Source of the DNA: JBFHFS01 sp041583495
Lineage (GTDB): Bacteria; Bacteroidota; Bacteroidia; Bacteroidales; Marinilabiliaceae
DNA length: 36,883 nucleotides
Reading direction: 5' to 3'
NCBI GenBank assembly: GCA_041583495.1
Contig: JBFHFS010000050.1
Span: 1-36,883 of the forward strand
Of the stretch, positions 25,657 to 34,281 are shown in pieces (the first letter of the stretch is position 1; the number at the start of each line of letters is the position of its first letter). The position numbers and the translations under genes are program-made. The notes beneath the pieces are model-generated. The model was not told the DNA's origin. It saw only the letters and a program-made list of their open reading frames with translations, and searched no databases.

Positions 25657-26535
25657 CTAAAAATAAAGTTCGTCCGATTTGAGCCGCAGGTATTTATTAA
25701 TCGCAAAGAAAGTGGACAACAGGGTAATTAAGATACCCCCCAGAACCACCATGGCAAACAGGGCGGCCAAAAGCTTAATATTTCCAATCCCAATCATCCC
25801 CTCCAGCTCGGAACCAATCCCATAAATAAGAAAGGACAACAACACAATGGCAATAGTGGCCCCGGCCAATCCATGAAGAATACTCTTCAACAAAAAGGGT
25901 TTTCGAATAAACGACCGTGTTGCCCCCACCAACTGCATCGAGTTGATCAAAAATCTTTTGGAATAAACCGACAACCTTATCGTATTGTTTATAAGCGCTA
26001 TGGCTATAACCATTAAGAGGATTGAAAAACTCCCCAGAATCAACGTTATCTTCTTAATGTTGTCATTAACAGCATGTAACAGGTTTTTCTGGTAATACAC
26101 CTCCTTCACCTGGGGAAAATTAAGCACCTGAGCCTCTATCATGGCCATGCTGTCGGGGTTGGCATACTCGGCAAACACCCTGACCTCGATACTCGATAAG
26201 AGAGGATTGTAACCCAGAAAGCTCACAAAATCTTCACCCAGATCCTCTTTCATAATTTCGGCTGCCTGCTGTTTGTCCAAATAGGCTGCCTCCCTCACGT
26301 AAGGAGAGGCATTCAATATTTTTTGCAATCGTTGAACCTCTGCTTCACGGGAGTTATCGTTCACCAGCACCGTAAATCCCAGGTTCTCCTTCACATAAAC
26401 CGACAATCGATGAGCGTTTAAAAACAGCAGACCCATAATTCCCAACAAAAACAGGACCAGGGAGATGCTGATGACTGTGGTTACATAGGAACTGCGCAAT
26501 TTGCGCTTTGCAGTAATATTTGTGGATTTACTCAT
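25657..26535 (-). CDS. ftsX: Cell-division protein FtsX
   Basis: The protein has 292 residues: a cytoplasmic leader, a first membrane segment at about 20-42, a periplasmic domain to about 170 (SVYVKENLGFTVLVNDNSREAEVQRLQ and LGYNPLLSSIEVRVFA), and three C-terminal membrane segments with the family pattern NTIRLSVYSKRFLINSMQLVGAT. FtsX acts with the ATPase FtsE to activate peptidoglycan hydrolases at the septum. FtsE is not adjacent, as is usual in Bacteroidota. A good promoter lies at 26567-26596. Confidence 0.96.
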   Translation of the reverse strand: MSKSTNITAKRKLRSSYVTTVISISLVLFLLGIMGLLFLNAHRLSVYVKENLGFTVLVNDNSREAEVQRLQKILNASPYVREAAYLDKQQAAEIMKEDLGEDFVSFLGYNPLLSSIEVRVFAEYANPDSMAMIEAQVLNFPQVKEVYYQKNLLHAVNDNIKKITLILGSFSILLMVIAIALINNTIRLSVYSKRFLINSMQLVGATRSFIRKPFLLKSILHGLAGATIAIVLLSFLIYGIGSELEGMIGIGNIKLLAALFAMVVLGGILITLLSTFFAINKYLRLKSDELYF

Positions 26536-26566
26536 GAAAAAAGCACGGATGACACCTTAATTTCCG

Positions 26567-26596
26567 CAAATGTAGTAAAAAAGCGAGTCTTTACAA
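26567..26596 (-). promoter_or_regulatory. Promoter of the ftsX-DUF3098 transcript
   Basis: On the minus strand TTG (26596-26594) is followed after 19 bases by TACATTTG (26574-26567), a full match to the Bacteroidota promoter pattern. The -7 element ends 31 bases before the ftsX start. Confidence 0.75.
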
Positions 26597-26663
26597 CCCT
26601 CTTTGGCAATTTCCGGAAGCAAAAATAAAAATGTAACTTCGCCCATCAAAAATTTGCCTCGAC

Positions 26664-28136
26664 GTGGGAATTGTTGCTAAGCAAACCATCAAAAGTTCCG
26701 TATACGCCTATCTGGGTATTGTATTGGGCGGCATAAACGTAGCCATTCTTTATCCACGAATTCTTTCCGAGGAGCAGATAGGATTGATCAACATTCTGCT
26801 GGCAATGTCGGCTGTTTTTGCTCAATTTTCTTCACTGGGCATCAATGGTGTCACCAACTATTTTTTTCACTACTTCAACGATAAAGTAAAAGGCCACAAT
26901 GGTTTTTTTAACATCATGGCACTGGTAACCATCGTTGGTTTTGCCGGATTTCTGTTGGCCTACCTCTTCTTTAAAGACCAGATTCTCATCTCCAAAGCTG
27001 AGGAATCGACCCTTCTTACCCGGTATGGCATCTATCTGATTCCCCTCACCTTTTTCTCACTGGCCTTCCTTGCCATGGATATTTATGCGGCCGTGCTCCG
27101 CAACTCGGTGATTGGGACATTTTTAAAAGACTTCATATTCAGGATATTGAATTTAATCCTGATCGTTGCCTTCTATTTTGAGCTAATAGATTTTTCCCAA
27201 TTTCTCTTTGCCTATACCATGGCACTGGGGATACCCCCTATCGTCATATTTCTGGAACTGGCGCGGGAGGGTCATATCTCTTTCAGAAGGCCCGAGAAGC
27301 AACTCCTCCACGACCACCGAAAAGGCATGATAAGCGTGGGTAAGTACTACATATTCACCGGGCTGGGCACCATGCTTATCACCTATGTGGACAAATACAT
27401 GATCAACCTTTTTCTGGGGCTGGCCGCTACGGGGATCTATTCCATTACCAATTATGTGGGCACCCTTGTGCAGATTCCCCGCCGTGCCATGGGAAAGGTG
27501 GCCGCGCCGTTGTTAGCCAACCTGTGGGCCAAGAATGACCTCAAACAAATCCAATACTTTTACAAACGAAGCAGCACCTCACAACTCATTCTGGGCATAT
27601 ATATCTTTATGGGTATATGGGCCAACATTGATGCCGTATTCCAAATCATCCCCCAAAATTATGAATCGGGGAAATGGGTGGTATTTTTCATTGGCTTATC
27701 CAATATTTTTCACTGTTTTTTAGGTCTGGGAGGTCTGTTAATCACCACATCACCTTTGTATAAAGCCAGTACCTACTTCACTTTTATTCTCGGGCTTTTG
27801 GTCGTTATAACCAACCTCATTTTTGTTCCTCTTTGGGGAATCTCCGGAGCAGCCATGGCCTCGGCACTGTCCAGACTGATTTTTGTGCTTCTTAACCTGC
27901 TGTTTCTTCACAGCCGGCTTGGCATCCAACCCATTCTTAAGGAGCACCTTACCATTCCTGCGGCCGCAATACTGACCTACTTACCCGTAATGGTTATCGC
28001 CCCGCAATGGCATTGGTTGTTACTTTTTGCCACAAAGGGGGTGGCCATAACAGTAATTTACCTATTTTGGTTAAGGGTTTTTGGCATTCTCCCCAACCTG
28101 AAACAATTTTTGCGATTGCCTAAGACCAGCCGATGA
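26664..28136 (+). CDS. Wzx-type polysaccharide flippase (first copy)
   Basis: The protein has 490 residues with about 12-14 membrane segments. It begins at a GTG: MGIVAKQTIKSSVYAYLGIVLGGINVAILYPRIL is the normal start of this Bacteroidota flippase group and no better start lies upstream. Family features are EEQIGLINILLAMSAVFAQFSSLGINGVTNYF and the mid-protein VDKYMINLFLGLAATGIYSI. Such MATE-superfamily proteins flip lipid-linked oligosaccharides to the periplasmic side. It is the first gene of the plus-strand glycan cluster and diverges from ftsX; a near-match -7 element, TAACTTCG, lies at 26634-26641. Confidence 0.9.
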   Translation: MGIVAKQTIKSSVYAYLGIVLGGINVAILYPRILSEEQIGLINILLAMSAVFAQFSSLGINGVTNYFFHYFNDKVKGHNGFFNIMALVTIVGFAGFLLAYLFFKDQILISKAEESTLLTRYGIYLIPLTFFSLAFLAMDIYAAVLRNSVIGTFLKDFIFRILNLILIVAFYFELIDFSQFLFAYTMALGIPPIVIFLELAREGHISFRRPEKQLLHDHRKGMISVGKYYIFTGLGTMLITYVDKYMINLFLGLAATGIYSITNYVGTLVQIPRRAMGKVAAPLLANLWAKNDLKQIQYFYKRSSTSQLILGIYIFMGIWANIDAVFQIIPQNYESGKWVVFFIGLSNIFHCFLGLGGLLITTSPLYKASTYFTFILGLLVVITNLIFVPLWGISGAAMASALSRLIFVLLNLLFLHSRLGIQPILKEHLTIPAAAILTYLPVMVIAPQWHWLLLFATKGVAITVIYLFWLRVFGILPNLKQFLRLPKTSR

Positions 28137-28179
28137 AAAATGATGACAATGAACTAATGCTATTCAAACACCAGCCAAG

Positions 28180-29775
28180 ATGATGTCCAAGATTGTAGGT
28201 TTTGTACTTTCGCAAAACCAATCCACCTATATTCCTCTGATCAATCCCTCGCTCACCCGAACCACCATCTCGGGGAAATGGGGATTTCTCACGCTGTATA
28301 AAACGGGCGACCAGATAGAACCGGTAGCGCCCAATGTGTGGTCGATGGGTTTCCCCCCTCACCAAAGCCTGTTGGATCATAATCTTTTATTAACCATTGG
28401 TGAAGATGAGATCCTCATCGAGAACGACTGGCTGGGGGGCATTCCGGTCTATTACAATGCGCGTGAAAAAATTGTATCCACCTTCCCCGAGGAGTGCCTG
28501 ACCAAAAATCCGGAATTAAGCGAAGAAGGTCTTTACCTGTTTTTAAAGTATGGATTCTCGGCACTGGGCACTACCCCGTTTAAAGACATGGCCACGCTGC
28601 GCTACTTCTCGCGGCTCCGCTACCAGCCAACCGATATAACCATAGAGGAAAAGGCCGACCCGGTTTTTTCGGTCGATTTATCCGCCCCCGCCAGCGAAGA
28701 GGAGATCTGGGCCTTACTCAAAGGGCAAATAAGCCACGTGTTGGATGCAACCACAGGACCGGTGATTAGTCCGCTGTCGGGCGGGCTCGATTCGCGAATC
28801 ATCAACACCCTGGTCCCCGGGGCGCACAAATCGAGAATCCGGACCTACTCCTACGGAGGTTCCAACGATCAGGAAAAATGCTTCGAGTCGCAGATTGCCC
28901 GGCGGGTGGCCCAAAAGCTCGACCTGAAATGGAAGCACATCCACCTCGATGAGGCCTTCAATTATGTTGAGGCCTGGCACGACATGTTTGGCTCGGGCAT
29001 CCATTTGCATGGCATGATACATATCGAGTTCTACAAGAAGATTTTGGCCGACCTCTATCCGGAGAAACCGGCTTTCATGTTCAGCGGCATCTCCGGCAGC
29101 CCCTTCCAGGGAGAATTCCCCCCCAAAGAGCACATCCAGTCGCCCGCCGGACTATACAACCTGGCACTGACCCATCAGATCGATTGCAGGGCCTTTATTG
29201 GTCAACGAGACACGGATGCAGAGGCTCGGTTTTTTGAACAAAACCGGCAGCTCCTGGCCGATTTCAAATGGTACCCGGTTCTCATGATTCGAATGAAGAT
29301 GAATCTGTTGCACTATCTGCATAAAGTTCCGGCCATCATGGGAATTCCCTCGACCCCGGCCTTCCACAACTTCGGGATTGCCACCAGGATGTTGTCCTTA
29401 CCCCCCGAAAGAAGAAGAGGCCGTGCCTGGGTGAATGAGTATTTCCAAAACCACGATCTTCTGTTCACCAACAGATCGAAATACGGGGACACCCGAAACA
29501 CCTTGAACCGACAGGTCTTTAGCAACCATCCGTTTGAACCACTGGACAAAAAGGTGATTGCCCAACCCTTTATTGACGGCCCGCAGATCGAAAAGATAAA
29601 CCAACAGCTGGGAAGGTTCAACACCCCGCTGGAGCGCCTTAGATTTTTCCTTACTACCCAACGGGTCATCAAGGAGGTTCTGAAAAAGATTGGGATTCAC
29701 AACACGTTCCTTAAAAATCTATCGCCCTATTTAATCCTAAAAGCGGTGGAAAAAACCCTGAAGAAACACTCATGA
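28180..29775 (+). CDS. Asparagine-synthase-like protein of a glycan cluster
   Basis: The protein has 531 residues. The C-terminal half has the ATP-pyrophosphatase loop LSGGLDSR (about 199-206) and a following SYGGSNDQEKCFESQIARRVAQKLDLKWKHI block as in asparagine synthetase B. The N-terminal half keeps an Ntn-like layout (LTIGEDEILIENDWLGGIPVYYNA) but lacks the Cys2 nucleophile (it starts MMSKIV), so it should not take ammonia from glutamine. Homologues in surface-glycan clusters are thought to form amide bonds on sugars or amino acids. Its stop overlaps the next gene start by 4 bases (ATGA), showing coupling with the glycosyltransferase. Confidence 0.85.
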   Translation: MMSKIVGFVLSQNQSTYIPLINPSLTRTTISGKWGFLTLYKTGDQIEPVAPNVWSMGFPPHQSLLDHNLLLTIGEDEILIENDWLGGIPVYYNAREKIVSTFPEECLTKNPELSEEGLYLFLKYGFSALGTTPFKDMATLRYFSRLRYQPTDITIEEKADPVFSVDLSAPASEEEIWALLKGQISHVLDATTGPVISPLSGGLDSRIINTLVPGAHKSRIRTYSYGGSNDQEKCFESQIARRVAQKLDLKWKHIHLDEAFNYVEAWHDMFGSGIHLHGMIHIEFYKKILADLYPEKPAFMFSGISGSPFQGEFPPKEHIQSPAGLYNLALTHQIDCRAFIGQRDTDAEARFFEQNRQLLADFKWYPVLMIRMKMNLLHYLHKVPAIMGIPSTPAFHNFGIATRMLSLPPERRRGRAWVNEYFQNHDLLFTNRSKYGDTRNTLNRQVFSNHPFEPLDKKVIAQPFIDGPQIEKINQQLGRFNTPLERLRFFLTTQRVIKEVLKKIGIHNTFLKNLSPYLILKAVEKTLKKHS

Positions 29776-30677
29776 CTTTCGCGCCAATCATCCTCTTTGC
29801 CTACGACCGGCCTCAACATCTAAAAAAGACCATTGCTTCTCTGAAAACCAATGCGGAGGCAGGTCAATCTATTCTTTATGTTTTTTGTGACGGTCCCAAA
29901 AACAAAGATGAAAAAGCAAAAACAGAGGAGGTCGCAAGCCTGATAGAGTCGGTCGAAGGGTTTGAAAAAGTAATTTTTAAGCCGCGGGCCCGAAATGCCG
30001 GGTTGGCCACCTCTATCATCGAAGGGGTGACCGAGGTGCTCAGCCGCCATTCGGCCTGCATCGTTCTGGAGGACGATCTGGAGGTCTCTCCCTGGTTTCT
30101 TCAATTCATGAACCAGGGGCTGGATCATTACCGGGAACACCCCGACATATTTTCCATAGCAGGCTATTGTCCGCCCATAGCCATTCCGGGCGACTACCCG
30201 CACGAGGCCTTCCGATACCCGCGCATCAACGCCTGGGGCTGGGGAACCTGGGCCGACCGCTGGCACCACCTGGACTGGGAAGTGCGTGACTTTGACTCCT
30301 TTATTCGCGATAAGAAAGCCATCAGGCAACTGGAAAAGATTGGGCAGGACCTGCCGGTGATGCTCCTAAAACAACAAACCGGGGAGATCAGCTCCTGGGC
30401 CGTGCGTTTCAATCAGGCCTGTTTTCGCTCGGGGCAAACCAACATCTATCCGGTTCGGTCGTTGGTGCGTAACCTGGGAGCCGACGGGACAGGCACCCAC
30501 ATGAAGGCCAGCCGGAAATTCATGGTGAGAATGACCGAAGGGCCCTTGTCGCCTCTCGAAGGACAAAGCCACCCTCTCATTTCCAGGGCATTCAGACGAT
30601 TTTACAAGCCCTCGGTTTACCGCCGGCTCCTCAATTGGATAAAAATAAGGAACTATCTTCATAACAACCCCGAGTGA
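29772..30677 (+). CDS. GNT-I-like glycosyltransferase (GT-A fold)
   Basis: The protein has 301 residues. It starts APIILFAYDRPQHLKKTIASL, has FVFCDGPKN-like early strands and the triad EDD at 100-102 in CIVLEDDLEVSPWFLQFMN. This is the nucleotide-sugar and metal site pattern of alpha-1,3-mannosyl-glycoprotein beta-1,2-N-acetylglucosaminyltransferase (GNT-I) relatives. INAWGWGTWADRWHHLDWEV follows, as in bacterial members. The sugar cannot be told from the sequence. It overlaps the previous gene by 4 bases and the next by 4 bases (GTGA). Confidence 0.88.
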   Translation: MTFAPIILFAYDRPQHLKKTIASLKTNAEAGQSILYVFCDGPKNKDEKAKTEEVASLIESVEGFEKVIFKPRARNAGLATSIIEGVTEVLSRHSACIVLEDDLEVSPWFLQFMNQGLDHYREHPDIFSIAGYCPPIAIPGDYPHEAFRYPRINAWGWGTWADRWHHLDWEVRDFDSFIRDKKAIRQLEKIGQDLPVMLLKQQTGEISSWAVRFNQACFRSGQTNIYPVRSLVRNLGADGTGTHMKASRKFMVRMTEGPLSPLEGQSHPLISRAFRRFYKPSVYRRLLNWIKIRNYLHNNPE

Positions 30678-32137
30678 AAACGCAAACCCGATTCGTCTTA
30701 AGGCAATCTGTCATCTACAGTATCGGCAACATTCTGTCGAAGCTCAGCGGGGTGTTGCTCTTGCCGCTCTACCTCCACTACATCTCCGAGGAGGAGTTTG
30801 GTGTCGTGACCTTGTTTGAGACCATCTTTCAGTTTATCCTCATCCTTTCGGGGCTGGGCGTTAAGAGTGCCTTCTCGCGCTGGTATTACGACCTGAAAAC
30901 CCAGGATGAACGCAAACGCCTTTTTTATACCACCTACACGTTTAATCTGGCTACCAGCCTGTTATCCATTGTCCTGGTGGGGACATTGCTCTTCCTCTTT
31001 AGCAGAAGCATCTTTCACTATGTCCTATCGGCCAGGGTTCTGATTTACTTCTGTTTGGCCACCCTGTTCCGGTTAATGTTCGACGTTCCCTTCAATCTGC
31101 TCAGGCTGGAGCAGAAGGCCGCACTTCAAACCAAATGGTTTTCGCTCAACATCCTCTTAGTTCTGGCCTTTTCCTATTATTTCCTGAAGTTCAAAGGAAT
31201 GGGCCTCGAGGGTATTTACCTGGGCCAGATGATGGGGCATTTCTTCACCCTCCTTCCCTTGTTGCCGCTCATTTGGCAAAATATGGGGCGAACCTTCGAG
31301 AAGCACCTCCTGAGAAAGATGATTCACTATGGGCTGCCATTGGCGGTTTCCAGCATCCTCACCACCATCTTAACCCTCAGCGACCGGCACATCATCAATC
31401 AGTACCAGAATTTAAGCGAGGTGGCCGGCTACAGCATGGGTTATAAGGTATCCAATCTTATTCAGATGGTGATAGTAGCCTCGTTTATGACCTCCTACTC
31501 CAACTACTACTATAAAACCATGTTCACGTCCGAAAGCAACGCCTTTTTCGAACGTATCCTGCGTTATTTCATTGTTTTGCTCTCCGCTGGCGGACTGGCC
31601 ATCGTGCTGTTTGCCCCCGAGATTATCTATCTGGTGTCGATGGGGAGTGCTTTTTTTCAGGAGTCGGTGCCCATCGTTCCCGTCCTCATTTTGGGTCTGG
31701 CTTTTTCAGGGCTCCGTCAGTTGCTCACCCTGCCTCTGAACAAACATAAGAAGACCCGGCTGATCTCGGTGATAATGGTAGCCAGCGCGGTAATCAATAT
31801 AACCGGCAACCTGTTACTGGTGCCCCATATCGGAAAGATGGGCGCCGCTCTGTCGACCGTTGGCGCACAACTGTTTGCCCTCTTATGGTTCTTTTATGAA
31901 GTCAACAAAACCGACCCCATTCACTCCTCCTTACCGGGCAACGGCCTGCTTCTGATTTCATGGGGAGCACTATGCCTTATTGCCATGCAATTCCTTACCC
32001 TCCCGCTTTTATCGGCATGGCTTCTGAAAATTCTTCTCATGGTGGTTTTTGTCATCATCCTCTTTTTTACGGGCCATATCAAACGGGATGAACTCAGGGA
32101 AGTGAGGTCCATATACCGGAAAATCAGAGGAAGATAA
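30674..32137 (+). CDS. Wzx-type polysaccharide flippase (second copy)
   Basis: The protein has 487 residues with about 12-14 membrane segments. It starts at a GTG that overlaps the glycosyltransferase stop. The N-terminal RQSVIYSIGNILSKLSGVLLLPLYLHYISEEEFGVVTLFETIFQF is a standard flippase start, and a mid-protein SDRHIINQYQNLSEVAGYSMGYKVSNL carries the usual polar pair. It is clearly different in sequence from the first flippase, so it is not a recent duplicate. Two flippases in one four-gene unit suggest two glycan substrates or one translocator with another function. Its stop is 35 bases before the AT-rich island. Confidence 0.9.
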   Translation: MKTQTRFVLRQSVIYSIGNILSKLSGVLLLPLYLHYISEEEFGVVTLFETIFQFILILSGLGVKSAFSRWYYDLKTQDERKRLFYTTYTFNLATSLLSIVLVGTLLFLFSRSIFHYVLSARVLIYFCLATLFRLMFDVPFNLLRLEQKAALQTKWFSLNILLVLAFSYYFLKFKGMGLEGIYLGQMMGHFFTLLPLLPLIWQNMGRTFEKHLLRKMIHYGLPLAVSSILTTILTLSDRHIINQYQNLSEVAGYSMGYKVSNLIQMVIVASFMTSYSNYYYKTMFTSESNAFFERILRYFIVLLSAGGLAIVLFAPEIIYLVSMGSAFFQESVPIVPVLILGLAFSGLRQLLTLPLNKHKKTRLISVIMVASAVINITGNLLLVPHIGKMGAALSTVGAQLFALLWFFYEVNKTDPIHSSLPGNGLLLISWGALCLIAMQFLTLPLLSAWLLKILLMVVFVIILFFTGHIKRDELREVRSIYRKIRGR

Positions 32138-32172
32138 ACTGGGAATTGGGGGTGTGGGCGACATGGGCGATT

Positions 32173-32324
32173 TAACGAACCATTCTTTCAAACCGCAAAG
32201 TAAGCAAGCCGCATAAATTTGTTTATATTTTTAAGCAACCCCATTAAAGTGGCTTGCTGGTGTTTATTAGTTGAACCAACCTTTCAGATTGAGCGTCAGC
32301 GCCCATGAAATTTAGCTTTTGTTA
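32173..32324. repeat. Imperfect palindrome B, attC-like, after the methyltransferase gene
   Basis: The ends pair as TAACGAA (32173-32179) with TTTGTTA (32318-32324, one wobble). AGCAAGCC (32203-32210) and GGCTTGCT (32251-32258) form a perfect inner 8-bp stem. Read on the minus strand, the element begins 45 bases after the methyltransferase stop with ACTAAC and ends with GTTAAAT, which fits the integron core GTTRRRY; the starting core fits YYYAAC only loosely. The region between the second flippase and the methyltransferase (32138-32368) holds no gene. Confidence 0.5.
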
Positions 32325-32368
32325 GTGGGTCGTTTTTTCTATCTTTTTAATATTTTCTTCCTCAACAA

Positions 32369-33022
32369 TCACGATTCATTTTTTCTTGTCACTACATAAA
32401 TCAAGGGAATTTTATCTTTAAAAACCGTAAACTTCTCTATATAAAGCCCATTCCTTTTAATATATGCCTCAAACGAATTTACTGACCATCTACTTCTCGC
32501 TTTAAATCCGGCAATCCCCATTAATCTGGATATCAGATGAGTTTTCAAGTTCTCTCCATGACAATAAGTTGGGATTATTATTTTACCTTTCTTTTTTACA
32601 ACTCTTTTCATCTCACTCATTGCAGTATCTGGCTGGTAAAGCAGATGTAATACATTAGATGCGATTACAGTATCGAAACTCATATCCGGAAACTCTAAAT
32701 TATAAGAATCTCCTACTCTAAAATCAATGTTTGAGATTTGATTCTCTTCAACTTTTTTCTTGGCAATTTCTATCATCTTAGGTGAAATATCAATTGCTGT
32801 AATTTTTGAAATTTGACCTCTCAATTCAAGAGATAATATCCCTGTCCCAGTTGCAATCTCTAACAAATCAGAGCTATCATTTGTGTCATTAAGTAATTCA
32901 ATCAGCAGTTTCTCATAAGATGATGCTGCAATTTTCCGAATAAAACTATCATATTTTGATGCAAATGAATCCCAAAATCCTCGCTCTCTTTCTACTCTGT
33001 CTATGTTTTTATCAACATCCAT
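32369..33022 (-). CDS. Class I SAM-dependent methyltransferase in an AT-rich island
   Basis: The protein has 217 residues. Motif I LLEIATGTGI (53-62) and the acidic end of strand 2 in ITAIDISPKMIEIA bind S-adenosylmethionine; FRVGDSYNLEFPDMSFDTVIASNVLHLL is the usual motif II/III region of UbiE/Methyltransf-11 proteins. The substrate is unknown. Its DNA is much richer in A and T than the glycan cluster and the esterase gene on either side, suggesting acquisition from elsewhere. It is read from the minus strand, with palindrome A upstream and palindrome B downstream. No TAnnTTTG promoter lies directly upstream. Confidence 0.88.
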   Translation of the reverse strand: MDVDKNIDRVERERGFWDSFASKYDSFIRKIAASSYEKLLIELLNDTNDSSDLLEIATGTGILSLELRGQISKITAIDISPKMIEIAKKKVEENQISNIDFRVGDSYNLEFPDMSFDTVIASNVLHLLYQPDTAMSEMKRVVKKKGKIIIPTYCHGENLKTHLISRLMGIAGFKARSRWSVNSFEAYIKRNGLYIEKFTVFKDKIPLIYVVTRKNES

Positions 33023-33106
33023 ATTAGTTGTTAAATTTCCCTTTTTCCTGGTTTTTAAGTATCAATTTTTGTCTTGCCTATATTATCATGGCACTAGGCC
33101 TTAGCA

Positions 33107-33254
33107 AATGCCCACAAACGGGCAGCTGTATGCAGCGGCCAGGGCTTTCAGACCGCTAAACCTTGTCAGGTTAAAAGCACGTATTCGGGCCAAAGGAATG
33201 GCCGAATATGCTGTGGAGCCTTGGCTGCTTTATGACAGCTTATTACAGGGCGTT
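33107..33254. repeat. Imperfect palindrome A, attC-like, between the two island genes
   Basis: The outer arms AATGCCC (33107-33113) and GGGCGTT (33248-33254) pair with one wobble. AGCTGT (33124-33129) pairs with ACAGCT (33235-33240), GCAGC (33132-33136) with GCTGC (33224-33228), and AGGGCT with AGCCTT nearby, with unpaired bases in between. A separate central hairpin TATTCGG..CCGAATA lies at 33180-33210. The right end overlaps the stop of the exported-protein gene at 33243. Length, bulged arms and position after a gene recall integron attC sites. Confidence 0.6.
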
Positions 33255-34004
33255 ATTCTTCTTTTTCCAATATCTAGGATTAGTCAGTATAGTATCTGTA
33301 TCCACCATGTTTCCGAAAAACTTTCTTATCTGCTCTATTTCTTTTTTCTTTTCGGTATCATAAGAATATATTTCAACCAAAACCATATCCTTTTTTACTT
33401 CTGTAATTCGAGCCTTTAGTTCTACAGATTTCTTTCTAATTAGTTCTGGTGGAAAATGTGAGAAATCAAAATTTAAATTGTCTCCAATTTTATAAGAATC
33501 AATTCTTTCAATATAGTTTTCTTTCAAAATTCCTTTTTCAAATACCAATTGTACATTATTCTTATTCTTTGTCCATTCGTATTCTTCCTCAAGATACAAT
33601 CCAGAATATCTATAATAGTGAGGGGATGAATAAATTAAAAGTTTTGAGTCAAACCAATCAGCATAGACATAGCCGTTTACAAATTTTGGTGAATAATTGT
33701 TTTGTTTAAAGAAATCAATGATGTCTAATTTTTGTTTTGTTGAGTCAACTTTCTCAACTTCAAGTAATGCAAGCTTATTGTCAATGATTTTCCATGTTGC
33801 ACAATACCCTCTCCAACATCCTGTATGCGGAAAGTTAAATTCTCCATACGAAAATGGTGATTTTTCAAATCCGAGTTTTTCAAGAGGAAAAGATTTCAGA
33901 TAAATTGTGTCATTTTCAATTATTAGCAAATCCGATAACTGTTCGGTCGAATAGCAGTTGATTGTGACTATCAGAAATAGAATTATTGTCTGTATTTTTT
34001 TCAT
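33243..34004 (-). CDS. Unknown exported protein in an AT-rich island
   Basis: The protein has 253 residues. A signal peptide is clear (MKKIQTIILFLIVTINCYS, cleavage near residue 19-20). Cys17 is not in a good lipobox, so simple secretion is more likely than lipidation. The mature part is rich in aromatic residues, lysine and asparagine (for example SPFSYGEFNFPHTGCWRGYCATWKI) and has a cysteine pair near residues 63-69. I do not recognise the family. The DNA is AT-rich. It has its own Bacteroidota promoter at 34070-34098, and its last codons (NNAL, stop) lie inside palindrome A. Confidence 0.8.
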   Translation of the reverse strand: MKKIQTIILFLIVTINCYSTEQLSDLLIIENDTIYLKSFPLEKLGFEKSPFSYGEFNFPHTGCWRGYCATWKIIDNKLALLEVEKVDSTKQKLDIIDFFKQNNYSPKFVNGYVYADWFDSKLLIYSSPHYYRYSGLYLEEEYEWTKNKNNVQLVFEKGILKENYIERIDSYKIGDNLNFDFSHFPPELIRKKSVELKARITEVKKDMVLVEIYSYDTEKKKEIEQIRKFFGNMVDTDTILTNPRYWKKKNNAL

Positions 34005-34020
34005 ATGCGGTAATTTTCTT

Positions 34021-34199
34021 TAATGCCCTGTAACTAATGCCTATCATCAATGGTTGTAAGTCAACACATCAAAGATACATTCTGTAAGCAAATCACAATG
34101 CCCCACCCGACAGTTTGTTCAAGGGTTTTCCCGGCATCTCCTTTATCGATCAAAGAAGAACCCGAAATAGTCATATCCCTCTCTTAGCAGGGCAGTTTA
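34021..34199. repeat. Imperfect palindrome C at the right edge of the AT-rich island
   Basis: TAATGCCCTGTAA (34021-34033) pairs with TTAGCAGGGCAGTTTA (34184-34199), with bulged G residues at 34187 and 34195. An inner ATGCC (34037-34041) pairs with GGCAT (34133-34137). Its left end on the minus strand, GTTACAGGGCATTA, is nearly the same as the right end of palindrome A on the plus strand, TTACAGGGCGTTA, giving inverted ends around the exported-protein gene. It contains that gene's promoter. Confidence 0.55.
34070..34098 (-). promoter_or_regulatory. Promoter of the exported-protein gene of the island
   Basis: On the minus strand TTG (34098-34096) is followed after 18 bases by TATCTTTG (34077-34070), a full match. 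The start codon is 66 bases beyond the -7 element. The element sits within palindrome C. Confidence 0.6.
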
Positions 34200-34281
34200 T
34201 ACACTTTTCTTTTTCGGCACCCTAAATTATAAAATTAGATATTACCTTTATTGTATTCTGTAAAACCTCATAACCAAAACC

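Noticed and set aside
33108..33419. Plus-strand frame of 103 codons across palindrome A
   Set aside because: It runs through the palindrome and then antisense to the exported-protein gene.
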